A stretch of 64,000 nucleotides of DNA, from assembly GCF_001553605.1 (NCBI RefSeq), contig NZ_CP014229.1, positions 834,501 through 898,500 on the forward strand, written 5' to 3'. The position numbers and the translations under genes are program-made. This DNA is from Desulfovibrio fairfieldensis. GTDB taxonomy: Bacteria; Desulfobacterota; Desulfovibrionia; Desulfovibrionales; Desulfovibrionaceae. Every line of letters begins with the position of its first letter. The first letter of the stretch is position 1. The notes under the pieces were generated by a model. The model was not told the DNA's origin. It ran no database searches and was given only the letters and a program-made list of their open reading frames with translations. Below are positions 8,143 to 16,303 of this stretch, piece after piece.

Positions 8143-8725
8143 AAACCATCCCTCCTAGAAGTGCAGATACGGGATTTGCCTCCACCATAGGCGGAAGTCC
8201 CTTATGCTGATGTCCGGCGGGACGTCGACAACTCGGCGCGCGTCGGGCAGAAAAGCCGTTATCTGGCTGTGCCCCCATATGCGGTCTGAGGCAGTGAATT
8301 TTCCGTTGCCGCAGGCAGACGCCTGCGGGCGACACGGACAGTGCGTGCCTATCAGAGCCCTCTTTCGCTGTCAATACTATAGCTATAAATTCAAGCTGAT
8401 AAAAGCGGTATTTCGCTATCCGTGGACTTTTTTATTCGTCAGTACTGTGAATTCCGCGTGTGCTCCCTGTAATTTCTTCCGAAAGAGCATTTGCGCATAT
8501 TTTCCCAAATATATTGCAGGACGTATATCCCCATTCAATGGATGGTTACGTTCATTTTGCAGGCCCGTCCGCTTTTTTTAAGTAATTCAGCTTGCGGGAG
8601 AGGGCGACTTTGCCGCTCTGTTTGCAGCGGCGTGAATTCGGGTATTTTTCCGTAAAAACAGGGCGTCGTTCCGTGTTGCGCGCAAACGGAGGGACGCCTT
8701 GGGCCGAATGCTGCGGGAAAACGGT
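8143..8725. other. Intergenic region upstream of the YeiH homologue
   Basis: About 580 bp with no gene I can support. The minus strand holds a TTGACA (8366-8371 region, reading toward YeiH) but its -10 partner is poor, and AT-rich blocks lie at 8375-8530. An open plus-strand frame (8204-8581) is Cys/Arg-rich with no family resemblance. The region must contain the promoter of the YeiH unit and the end of the hydrogenase transcript, but neither is clear. Confidence 0.4.
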
Positions 8726-9244
8726 TCAGAGTTCGGCCAGCACCGGGGCCGAAAGATGGCGGGGCTCCGGGCGGCGGACGGCTTCAATGCCCCAGTGGCG
8801 GAGCAGGCCCAGGGCCTGGTTCACAGCCTCGGGCAGGATGCGTTCCACTTCCGGCGAGCAGTGCGCGCCCAGGGTCATGGCCGCCGGCTGCACGCCCAGC
8901 AGGGCACAGCGTCGCGGCTGGGTGCCGCGCAGGGCCGCCAGACCCAGCACTTCGGAAAAGCTGTTCTGATGCGGGCCGACTTTCTGCGCTGTGACATAGG
9001 CGGGTACTTCCTCCCGCAGGGTCAGCTCGCCCGGTTCAAGGCCGAAATCCACGGCATCCAGCACCAACAGGCTGTCCGCCTCCTCCACGAAGGTGAGCAG
9101 GGTCTGGCCCTGCGTGCCGCCGTCCACCACGCTGACGCCCGGCGGGAAATCCCAATGGGCGTACAGATGCTGCGCCAGGCGCACGCCGAAGCCCTCGTCG
9201 CCGTAAAGGAGATTGCCGAGCCCCAGGATGATTGTTTTTTCCAT
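8726..9244 (-). CDS. hyaD: NiFe hydrogenase maturation protease HyaD
   Basis: Endopeptidase that removes the C-terminal tail of the hydrogenase large subunit after nickel insertion. The 172 residues begin IILGLGNLLYGDEGFGV, the GxGNxLxxDEGxG signature of the HybD/HyaD family with the metal-binding Glu. The other two nickel ligands fit Asp in LLVLDAVDFG and His in VGPHQNSFSE. It is the last gene of hyaABCD, and its expected substrate, an 18-residue tail on HyaB, is encoded in the same operon. The ATG has GGAAAG upstream. Confidence 0.92.
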   Translation of the reverse strand: MEKTIILGLGNLLYGDEGFGVRLAQHLYAHWDFPPGVSVVDGGTQGQTLLTFVEEADSLLVLDAVDFGLEPGELTLREEVPAYVTAQKVGPHQNSFSEVLGLAALRGTQPRRCALLGVQPAAMTLGAHCSPEVERILPEAVNQALGLLRHWGIEAVRRPEPRHLSAPVLAEL

Positions 9245-9331
9245 ATTCTTTCCTTATCGCAATTCCGGCCGGTTCCGGCAAGGAATGCGCGGGAACCGGC
9301 CGGGCGTTTGAACGCTGTGAGGTTACGCGGA

Positions 9332-10030
9332 TCAGCTCCGGCGGCGCTCACGGAAGCCGCTGATCATAGTGGAAACCAGGGTGGTCTTGCCCATGATTTC
9401 CTCACGAATCACCATATAGATGTGCACGGTGACGAAGGTCACCAGCAGCAACATGCCCAGCCGGTGCAGGCTGCGCAGCTCCTGATCATTGCCGCCCACC
9501 CAGTACATCAGGTCCAGCATGAAGAGGAAAGGCCTGAAGATGGGTGACTGGGGGGCGCTCTGGGCATACAGGCCCAGACCGCTGAGCATGATGATCAGCA
9601 TGAAGACCATGCCCACGGCCATGCCCGCCTGGGCCAGGGGATTGTGTCCCACATAGACCCGGGGCTCCTTGTCCAGGAAGAGATACCAGCGGATGTCGCT
9701 CCACAGGCCGCCCCACCAGGATTTACGCCAGAACGGCAGGATGACCAGCTCCCGCGAGTACCTGTTGCCGATCAGAGCGTAGAGGTAGCGCAGCACCGTA
9801 CTGATTATCAGGATGAAGCCGGCGATGAAGTGGGCCATGCGGGTATAGCCCATGTAAAAGGTATCGTAAGGCTGTCCGGTGACGGAAAGCCAGGGTTTGC
9901 CGATAATGTAGCCCGTGACGATCAGCACGCTGACGCACGCGACCATGGTCCAGTGCCAGATCCTGATGGGCAACTGGTAGACATAGGCTGACTTGCCCAC
10001 AGGCTCCAGCACGTTATCACTGTTGTTCAT
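9332..10030 (-). CDS. hyaC: NiFe hydrogenase cytochrome b subunit HyaC
   Basis: Membrane diheme cytochrome b that anchors the hydrogenase to the cytoplasmic membrane and passes electrons to menaquinone. The start is ATG 10030 (MNNSDNVLEPVGKSAYVYQ), preceded by GGAG; upstream in-frame sequence lies in the hyaB 3' end and is not coding. The 232 residues match E. coli HyaC (about 235), with shared blocks RIWHW, VTGYIIGKP, FYMGY, GNRYSREL, FWRKSWW and EIRWYLF-like SDIRWYLF. Several His suitable for heme b lie in the four predicted helices. Gene order and sequence point to a respiratory uptake hydrogenase. Confidence 0.92.
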   Translation of the reverse strand: MNNSDNVLEPVGKSAYVYQLPIRIWHWTMVACVSVLIVTGYIIGKPWLSVTGQPYDTFYMGYTRMAHFIAGFILIISTVLRYLYALIGNRYSRELVILPFWRKSWWGGLWSDIRWYLFLDKEPRVYVGHNPLAQAGMAVGMVFMLIIMLSGLGLYAQSAPQSPIFRPFLFMLDLMYWVGGNDQELRSLHRLGMLLLVTFVTVHIYMVIREEIMGKTTLVSTMISGFRERRRS

Positions 10031-10116
10031 GACATTTCTCCACAAGGCGGGGGTTCCGTATGCCGGATTCACCCCGCGCCCGTACGTTGTTGCCGCGCCA
10101 GCGCGGCAACAACGGT

Positions 10117-11925
10117 TCAGAAGCTCCGGTCCACGCGCACGGTCAGCAGGTCCTTGCCGTCGGGCCCGATGATATGGGTGGCGCAGGCCAGACAGGGGTC
10201 GAAGCTGTGCAGGGTGCGCAGAATTTCCAGCGGCTGATCGGGAATATCCATGTGGGTTCCCATCAGCGCGGCCTCGTATGCGCCCAGCTGGCCCTTGGGG
10301 CCGCGCGGGGCGGCATTCCAGGTCGTGGGCACAATGCACTGGTAGCGTTCGATCTTCCTGTTCTTGATCACGATCCAGTGGCCCAGAGCGCCGCGTGGGG
10401 CTTCGGTAAAGCCCACGCCGCGCACCTCGCCTTCCGGCCAGGTATCGGGGCTCCAGTTTTTGGTATTGGCCGTGGAGGTGTTGCCGTTTTTCAGGTTGGT
10501 CACCAGCCGGTCATAGAAGTAGCGCAGTTTTTCGGCGGACCAGGCCAGCTCCAGGGAGCGGGCGGCGATGCGGCCCAGCGTGGACTGGAGCACCGAGACC
10601 GGCGCGCCCAGACGGCCGCAGAAGTCGTCCACCATGCCTTTGATGGCGTCGTCCTTTTTTGCGTAGCCCACTAGGGTGCGGGCCAGGGGGCCCACTTCCA
10701 TCTGGTTGCCGCGCCAGAGCGGGGTTTTCAGCCAGGAATAGCGGGCCTGTTCGTCCACCTGCTTGAGGTCCGTGGGCGTGCCCTTGATGTTCGGGCCGGG
10801 CTGATAGTTGGGGTCGGTGACGCCGTCAAAGGGATGCAGGCCCACCTTGCCCAGGGGGTAGTCGTACCAGGAGTGATTGACGCTCTCCTGAATTTCGTCA
10901 GGGTCCGTGAGGTTGACGGGCAGGACTTCCTCAAAGTTGCCGTTGATGATCGCGCCGCGCGGCATCAGCAGGCTCTTGTCCGAGAAATCGTTGGCGATGT
11001 CCGGAATGCCGCCGTAGGCCAGCACCGAAAGTTTGGACAGACCGCTGCCGATGCCGAGCCAGTCCTTGTAGAAAGTGGCCAGGGCCAGGGTATCGGGGAT
11101 CACCACCTGCTGGGCGAAGACCCGGCAGCGCTCGATGACCTGAAGAATGTATTCCAGGCGCTCCTGGTTGATGACGTCGGCCGCGCCGTAGGCGTTGATG
11201 TTGAGGGAACAGGGCACGCCGCCCACCAGCCAGTTGGGGTGGGGATTTTTGCCGCCGAAAATGGTGTGGATGTGAATGACGTCTTTCTGGAAGTCCAGGG
11301 CTTCCAGATAGTGGGCCACCACCATCAGATTGGCTTCGGGCGACAGCTTGTAGGCCGGATGACCCCAGTAGCCGTTGGTGAAGATGCCGAGATTGCCGGA
11401 TTCGATGACTTTGAGCAGCCGGTCCTTGACCGATTTGAAATAGCCCGGCGAGGAATTGGGCCAGGGCGAGAGCTTCTGGGCCAGGGCCGAGGTCTCGTAT
11501 GGATCGCCCTTGGAGGCCGAGACCACATCCACCCAGTCCAGGCCCGCCAGATGGTACATGTGCACCAGATGGTCATGGTACATCAGGCAGAGCTGCATCA
11601 TATTGCGGATGATATTGGCGTTGTCCGGGACGTCGATGCCCAGGGCGTTTTCCACGGCATGCACCGAGGCCAGGGCGTGGGTGCCGGTGCAGACGCCGCA
11701 GATGCGCTCCACAAAAGCCCAGGCGTCGCGGGGGTCTCGGCCCTTGAGGATGATCTCGATGCCGCGGAAGATGGTGCCGCAGGACACGGCGTTGGTGATG
11801 ACGTTCTGTTCGTCCAGATTCACCTCGCAGCGCAGATGGCCCTCAATGCGGGTGACCGGGTCCACCACGACGCGGCGGCCCGCGTCAATGACTGTGTATC
11901 CTTGCGTGGTATATTCGTAGGCCAT
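10117..11925 (-). CDS. hyaB: NiFe hydrogenase large subunit HyaB
   Basis: Catalytic subunit carrying the NiFe(CN)2CO site, which oxidises hydrogen in the periplasm. The 602 residues contain both metal-binding motifs: RICGVCTGTH (Cys76, Cys79) near the N-terminus and DPCLACATH (Cys578, Cys581, His584) near the C-terminus. The 18 residues after His584 (IIGPDGKDLLTVRVDRSF) are the peptide expected to be clipped by HyaD. There is no signal peptide of its own, in line with co-export on the Tat signal of the small subunit. The gene lies 12 nt after hyaA and shares with it a close match to E. coli hydrogenase 1. Confidence 0.95.
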   Translation of the reverse strand: MAYEYTTQGYTVIDAGRRVVVDPVTRIEGHLRCEVNLDEQNVITNAVSCGTIFRGIEIILKGRDPRDAWAFVERICGVCTGTHALASVHAVENALGIDVPDNANIIRNMMQLCLMYHDHLVHMYHLAGLDWVDVVSASKGDPYETSALAQKLSPWPNSSPGYFKSVKDRLLKVIESGNLGIFTNGYWGHPAYKLSPEANLMVVAHYLEALDFQKDVIHIHTIFGGKNPHPNWLVGGVPCSLNINAYGAADVINQERLEYILQVIERCRVFAQQVVIPDTLALATFYKDWLGIGSGLSKLSVLAYGGIPDIANDFSDKSLLMPRGAIINGNFEEVLPVNLTDPDEIQESVNHSWYDYPLGKVGLHPFDGVTDPNYQPGPNIKGTPTDLKQVDEQARYSWLKTPLWRGNQMEVGPLARTLVGYAKKDDAIKGMVDDFCGRLGAPVSVLQSTLGRIAARSLELAWSAEKLRYFYDRLVTNLKNGNTSTANTKNWSPDTWPEGEVRGVGFTEAPRGALGHWIVIKNRKIERYQCIVPTTWNAAPRGPKGQLGAYEAALMGTHMDIPDQPLEILRTLHSFDPCLACATHIIGPDGKDLLTVRVDRSF

Positions 11926-11937
11926 GGATATCGTTCC

Positions 11938-13056
11938 TTAGCTGTTGGAGTCGTTGGTATTGGTGGTTGAAGCGCTGGTGTCGGCCTTTTTTTCGGGGCA
12001 GCGGGCATGCCGGATCATGCTGGCAACGCCGTGCACGGCCACACCGGCGGCCACACCGGCCACGGCGGCCACACCCACAGTCTCGGCCGTGGCGTTGGTG
12101 CCGAAGTGCGGGATGGTGGTGATGCGGTCGTAGAAGGAGCCCTGATCCCAGAAGTTCTGTTCCGAACAGCCGATGCAGCCGTGCCCGGACTGGATGGGGA
12201 AGGACACGCCGTTGTTCCAGCGTGTGGCCGGGCAGGCGTTGTAGGTGGTGGGGCCTTTGCAGCCCATCTTGTACAGGCAGAGGCCCGAACGCGCGCCTTC
12301 GTCATCCCAGGATTCCACATATTCACCGGCGTCGAAGTGGGCCCGGCGGTAGCACTGGTCGTGCACGCGTTTGCCGTAGAACATTTCCGGGCGCCCCTGG
12401 GAATCCAGCGCGGGCAGACGGTCATAGGTGATGATATAGGCCAGAATGGCGCTCATGACTTCCGGAATGGCCGGACAGCCCGGCACCTTGAGCTGGGGCT
12501 TGTTGGGAAAGAGCTTGTGCAGCGGCGTGGCCGCCGTGGGGTTGGGGCTGGCAGCCTGGACGCAGCCCCAGGAAGCGCAGGTGCCCCAGGCAACCACGGC
12601 CTTGGCGTGTTCCACGCCGCGCGCGAGTTTGTCCATAAAGGGCTTGCCGCCGTCGATGCAGTACATGCCCTGGCCGTTCAGGGGCGTATTGCCTTCCACG
12701 GCCAGAATGTACTGCCCCTTGTATTTGCTGATGGCCTCGTCATAGGCCGCCGTGGCCTGTTCGCCGGCGGCGGCCATGATGGTGTCCTGATAGTCCAGGG
12801 CGATCATGGCCAGAATGATGTCCGTGGCCAGGGGGTGGGCCGTGCGCAAAAAGGATTCCGTGCAGCAGGAGCAGGAAAGCCCGTTGATCCAGAGCACGGG
12901 AAGACGCGGCTTGGTGGACAGCGCCTCGGCCATGACCAAATCCGAGCCGGGGCCGAGCCCCAGCGCCACGCTGGTGATTGCGCAGAATTTCAGGAAATCC
13001 CGGCGGCTGACGCCGCGGTTGCGCAGCATTTCAGCGGTTGTCTCAAGATGTGCCAT
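11938..13056 (-). CDS. hyaA: NiFe hydrogenase small subunit HyaA, oxygen-tolerant (group 1d-like) type
   Basis: Iron-sulfur electron-relay subunit. A Tat signal (SRRDFLKF, residues 17-24) precedes the mature part. With a fixed offset of 45 residues from mature E. coli Hyd-1 numbering, all six proximal-cluster cysteines are present: Cys62, 64 and 65 (SCSCCTES), Cys160 and 165 (GTCASWGC) and Cys194 (VPGCP), plus Glu121 in AVEGN, the pattern of the [4Fe-3S] cluster of oxygen-tolerant enzymes. Ordinary enzymes have Gly at positions 64 and 160. Distal ligands His232, Cys235, Cys260 and Cys266 and medial Cys275, 294 and 297 are kept. A C-terminal membrane helix (about 323-348) should dock on HyaC. 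Position 61, usually Glu, is Ser. The operon promoter is not evident in the 220 bp upstream. Confidence 0.93.
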   Translation of the reverse strand: MAHLETTAEMLRNRGVSRRDFLKFCAITSVALGLGPGSDLVMAEALSTKPRLPVLWINGLSCSCCTESFLRTAHPLATDIILAMIALDYQDTIMAAAGEQATAAYDEAISKYKGQYILAVEGNTPLNGQGMYCIDGGKPFMDKLARGVEHAKAVVAWGTCASWGCVQAASPNPTAATPLHKLFPNKPQLKVPGCPAIPEVMSAILAYIITYDRLPALDSQGRPEMFYGKRVHDQCYRRAHFDAGEYVESWDDEGARSGLCLYKMGCKGPTTYNACPATRWNNGVSFPIQSGHGCIGCSEQNFWDQGSFYDRITTIPHFGTNATAETVGVAAVAGVAAGVAVHGVASMIRHARCPEKKADTSASTTNTNDSNS

Positions 13057-13277
13057 ATAACGTTACCTCAAATGTAAATTATAGCTTCAATGGTTCGCAC
13101 AGGGCGGCCTGCAATGCCGCCCGGCCCCGGCCGACGGTGCGCAGGGAGAACAGCGGCGCAAGCCGCCATTCGCCGGACGCAAACACTGAAGACCACTGCG
13201 CCTCACGGCGCAATGCCCCCCATACGTAAGCCCTGCCCCGACAGCAGCCCCCTGCCGCCGGAACATCCTCTCTCTCG

Positions 13278-13835
13278 TTAGATGTTGTGATCGCCCCGGT
13301 CGTTGAGCCAGGTTCTGAAGGCGTGCATCTCCGCGGCCTGGGCTTCGATGATTTCCTGGCCCAGCTTGAGCAGATCCGCTTTCTGCGAATGCACAAGCAC
13401 GGGCACGGTCATCGTCACCGCCATGCCGTGGTGGGGCAGCATCTGCTGCACAAACTGCACATTGGGATTTTGGGAAGTATACATATGCATCATATTCTGC
13501 ATATCATGGCGCATGGCATCATACGCCTGCTGATCCAGCCCGCCCGCATCCTTGAGCCAGGCTTTCATCTGCTCGATTTCCTCTTTCTGGGCCTTGATGA
13601 TCTGCTTGGCCCAGGCGGCCACCTGCGGGTCCTGCTGTTTCTTGGGCGCGGCCAGCAGCACTTCGGACATCTGCACAGCCCCTTCATGATGGGCGATCAT
13701 GCCGGAAAGGTAGACCCTGTCGGAATACGCGTTCTGGTCGTGGGCCATGTCGTGGCCGCCCATGTTTTGTTCCATCGCCTGTGCGGGCATGGCTGCCAGA
13801 AGAAGGAAAAGAAGGCTCAAATATATTTTACGCAT
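13278..13835 (-). CDS. DUF305-family exported protein
   Basis: Protein of 185 residues with a cleavable signal peptide (MRKIYLSLLFLLLAAMPAQA) and a DUF305 four-helix domain. Two paired His motifs, MIAHHEGAVQMS and MLPHHGMAVTMT, sit in a Met- and His-rich background (GGHDMAHD, MMHMY), which suggests periplasmic metal binding, copper being a common proposal for this family. The ATG at 13835 has GGAG upstream; a longer in-frame start would destroy the signal peptide. It lies 220 bp upstream of hyaA on the same strand. A role in protecting or supplying metal to the neighbouring complexes is inference. Confidence 0.8.
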   Translation of the reverse strand: MRKIYLSLLFLLLAAMPAQAMEQNMGGHDMAHDQNAYSDRVYLSGMIAHHEGAVQMSEVLLAAPKKQQDPQVAAWAKQIIKAQKEEIEQMKAWLKDAGGLDQQAYDAMRHDMQNMMHMYTSQNPNVQFVQQMLPHHGMAVTMTVPVLVHSQKADLLKLGQEIIEAQAAEMHAFRTWLNDRGDHNI

Positions 13836-14355
13836 GTTTTGCTCCAGAATTGCATCGGCCATCCGTGTGGCCCGGTTCCAGCCGTAAGCCCGCCTTGTTT
13901 CGCGCCCGCTTCCGATAAGGGAAGCGCGCCTGCGGTACAAAAGCGGTCCGGTGTGACCGGAGTGGTGTGTGCCGTGTCCCTGCGGACCCGGCTGCCTTTC
14001 GCGTACGGGAGCTATGCTGACCACGCGGAAGGCCGATTAAATATGTTACGGCATCCCTGCCGGGTACAACGCCCGCCGCCCGTCGAGCGGCTCGTCGGCT
14101 GAAAACCGGCTATACAGGATGCCTGATATCTTGCCTTGTCACAATGCCTTGATGCTTGGCAGGCCATATAAAAGCATATGGGAAATACCCTGCTTACGCG
14201 TAAAAAATACTATAGCCATTACGAAAGAAAGGCAAGCAAAGTGGTTCGGCATTAGGCAGATCACAGCGTTCCGCAGATATTTTATGAGGAAATTGAAAGT
14301 GATGCCTGGGGCGGCATGCGCCGCCCGCGGAAGGGGAGGGGGGAGGGCATTTCAA
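13836..14355. other. Intergenic region upstream of the DUF305 gene
   Basis: No gene seen. The first 180 bp (13836-14040) can be read in frame with the DUF305 gene but lack a plausible start; 14110-14290 is AT-richer and may hold the DUF305 promoter. The right end runs into a palindromic repeat. Confidence 0.4.
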
Positions 14356-14408
14356 CTTTGAAACGTCGGAATGCAGGTCGATTCGCATTGCGTTCCGACT
14401 TTTCAAAG
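14356..14408. repeat. Long palindrome of the CTTTGAAA/TTTCAAAG family
   Basis: Arms CTTTGAAA (14356-14363) plus GTCGGAATGCA (14365-14375) pair with TGCGTTCCGAC (14389-14399) plus TTTCAAAG (14401-14408), giving about 18 paired positions around a 13-nt loop. The outer arms and the downstream sequence GGCAATTCTGTG resemble the ttrC-ttrA element (2313-2347). Confidence 0.75.
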
Positions 14409-14467
14409 GCAATTCTGTGAGAGATCAATCTTGGGCCGGTCCTGGGCCGGGCGGTGGAAAAAGGGCG

Positions 14468-14492
14468 CAAAAAAAGGGGGCTCTCGCCCCCC
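14468..14492 (-). terminator. Rho-independent terminator of the Tmc-like unit
   Basis: GGGGGCTCTCGCCCCC hairpin (14476-14491) followed on the minus strand by seven T (plus-strand A run 14469-14475). It lies about 205 nt beyond the stop of the iron-sulfur gene. A second hairpin lies closer, at 14645-14666, and the two are arms of a larger imperfect inverted repeat. Confidence 0.65.
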
Positions 14493-14666
14493 TCAGACTG
14501 ATGACAAACCCCGCTTCGCGTGATTTGCGCCACCAACGGCGGCTTAGCCACCGGGTGGAAAGGCACGAAAATCAGTCGCTTAACGGCGCGGCAAAGCCGC
14601 GACCTGCTCCTGATTTTCGGGGCTGCCGACTTTGTCAACAGCCTCAGGGGGGCTTGCGCCCCCCTG
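14476..14666. repeat. Large imperfect inverted repeat with C/G-rich ends
   Basis: The left end (hairpin at 14476-14491 then TCAGACTGATGACAAA) is mirrored by the right end (TTTGTCAACAGCCTCA then hairpin CAGGGGGGCTTGCG... at 14645-14666). The core holds further dyads, including AAAATCAG/CTGATTTT around 14570-14620 and GGCGCGGCAAAGCCGCG. The 18-nt hairpin GGGGGGCTTGCGCCCCCC is repeated exactly at 31377-31394. No coding sequence is seen. Confidence 0.65.
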
Positions 14667-14696
14667 TGTATCGGCTTTCATAGTGCGCCGGGGATG

Positions 14697-16292
14697 TTAT
14701 TCCTCGTCGCCTTCCCACTTGATGAAGCCGGGATTGACGTTGGTCATGGCGTTGACGATCAGTTCCACCAGGCCGCCGTAAGCGAAGCTGTTCTTGGAAT
14801 ACAGGTCGTTGTGTTCCAGCAGTTCGCGGATCTGGCCCTTGCAGTTGGAGCAGGGCGCGCAGATGTACTTCTTGGTCTCGGGGCCGAGGCATTCCTTGAA
14901 GGCTTCGCCGATCTGCCACATCTTTTTGCGTCCGGAGATGTTGCCGCGCCATTCGTCGATGTTGTTGCGGGTCATGATGGCAAAGCCGGACCCGCCGCCG
15001 CAGCAGTAGTTGTCCACGCCGTGGCAGGGCATTTCGCGGAACTTGGGTGCGATCTTATGCAGAATCTCGCGCTGCGGCTGCACGATGCCCATCAGGCGCA
15101 CCGCGTTGCACGGGTCATGCAGGGTCACCGGGAAGTCGTTGCGCGAAGGATCGAGCTTGAGACGGCCGGACATGACGATGTCGCGCAGGGTCACGTAGCA
15201 GGATTCGCGCGGCACCTGGTACTCAAAGGGGATCACGCGGTCCGCGATGACGGTGATGGCCTTGTGGGCGTGGCCGCATTCGCCGATCACGATTTTTTTG
15301 ACGCCCAGTTCCTTGGCCGCCATCATGTGCTGCAGGGCGATGCGCGCGGTCTGGGCGTCGTCGTAGAACACGCCGTAGTTCACGCCGTCATAGGCCACGG
15401 CCTTGCTGGACAGGGTCCAGGACAGGCCGGCCTCCTGGAAAATCAGGGAGAAGGCCGCGATGTTTTCCGGCCAGGCCATGATTTCACCGGCATTGTGCAG
15501 CAGCATGATGTCCGCGCCCTGCACGTCAAAGGGGGTGTGGATGCCCACACCGGTGATTTCCGAGTAGTCCTCGTCGATGAACTCCACGTTCTCCTTGACC
15601 ACTTCGGGCGTCATGCCGGTGGAGGAGCCCACCTTCATCTGGTTCATGGTGCCCTTTTCGTGCAGTTCGCGGGGGTAGATGCCCAGCTCCTGGCTGAACA
15701 GCTTGCGGATTTCACGGGCGATCAGGCCGTTGTCCACGCCGATGGGGCAGGTCTGGGCGCAACGCCGGCAGAGGTTGCAGCGATAGGCCAGCTCGCCCAG
15801 GCGGGCCACGGTCTTCCAGTTCAGATTGATGTCGCCGTAACGCCATTTGGCGAAGGGCTCTTTTTTCACATACTGCTTGTAGATACGGCGGAAAATTTCC
15901 GAACGGAAATTGGGCCGGTACATCTCGTTCTCGCCGGACATCTCAAAAAGATGGCAGGCGGCGGAGCAGGAGTTGCACTGCACGCAGTTGTCCATGCTGG
16001 TTTCCAGCATGGGCAGGAAGGTCCAGTTGTTTTCCTTGGAAAAGAGCTTGCGCATGCCGTCGAGGAACTTGTTGACAAGCTCTTCCTCTTCCTGCGGGGT
16101 TTTGGGCTTGGGAATATTCAGCACGCACACGTCGTCCAGAATACAGGCCGTGTTTTCTTTCTGCTCGTCGGTGAAGGGCTTCCAGGGCATGGGCTTCACG
16201 TCAAGCGTGAGCTCGGGAAGGGTATTCGGATCAATGCTGACCATCTGCCCTTCGGCAGTGGAAACATCGCTCAAACGCAGATTGTCTTTCAT
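14697..16292 (-). CDS. HdrD/DsrK/TmcB-like iron-sulfur subunit of a membrane redox complex
   Basis: 531-residue cytoplasmic-side electron carrier. Two ferredoxin motifs are visible (CVQCNSCSAACH and CNLCRRCAQTCP), then a CCG-type domain (HDPCNA, NYCCGGGSG, CAPCSNCKGQ) typical of the heterodisulfide reductase HdrD family and likely to carry a non-cubane cluster. The N-terminal region does not match DsrK of the DsrMKJOP complex, and no dsrJOP follow, so TmcB (Fe-S subunit of the Desulfovibrio Tmc complex) is the closer guess. It follows its cytochrome b partner by 11 nt. GGAG precedes the ATG. The physiological donor and acceptor are unknown: no tetraheme cytochrome gene adjoins it. Confidence 0.75.
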   Translation of the reverse strand: MKDNLRLSDVSTAEGQMVSIDPNTLPELTLDVKPMPWKPFTDEQKENTACILDDVCVLNIPKPKTPQEEEELVNKFLDGMRKLFSKENNWTFLPMLETSMDNCVQCNSCSAACHLFEMSGENEMYRPNFRSEIFRRIYKQYVKKEPFAKWRYGDINLNWKTVARLGELAYRCNLCRRCAQTCPIGVDNGLIAREIRKLFSQELGIYPRELHEKGTMNQMKVGSSTGMTPEVVKENVEFIDEDYSEITGVGIHTPFDVQGADIMLLHNAGEIMAWPENIAAFSLIFQEAGLSWTLSSKAVAYDGVNYGVFYDDAQTARIALQHMMAAKELGVKKIVIGECGHAHKAITVIADRVIPFEYQVPRESCYVTLRDIVMSGRLKLDPSRNDFPVTLHDPCNAVRLMGIVQPQREILHKIAPKFREMPCHGVDNYCCGGGSGFAIMTRNNIDEWRGNISGRKKMWQIGEAFKECLGPETKKYICAPCSNCKGQIRELLEHNDLYSKNSFAYGGLVELIVNAMTNVNPGFIKWEGDEE

Positions 16293-16303
16293 GTCGGAAC
16301 TCC

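Noticed and set aside
8204..8581. Plus-strand frame of 125 codons upstream of the YeiH homologue
   Set aside because: Odd composition, no ribosome site, no recognisable family; likely intergenic DNA.
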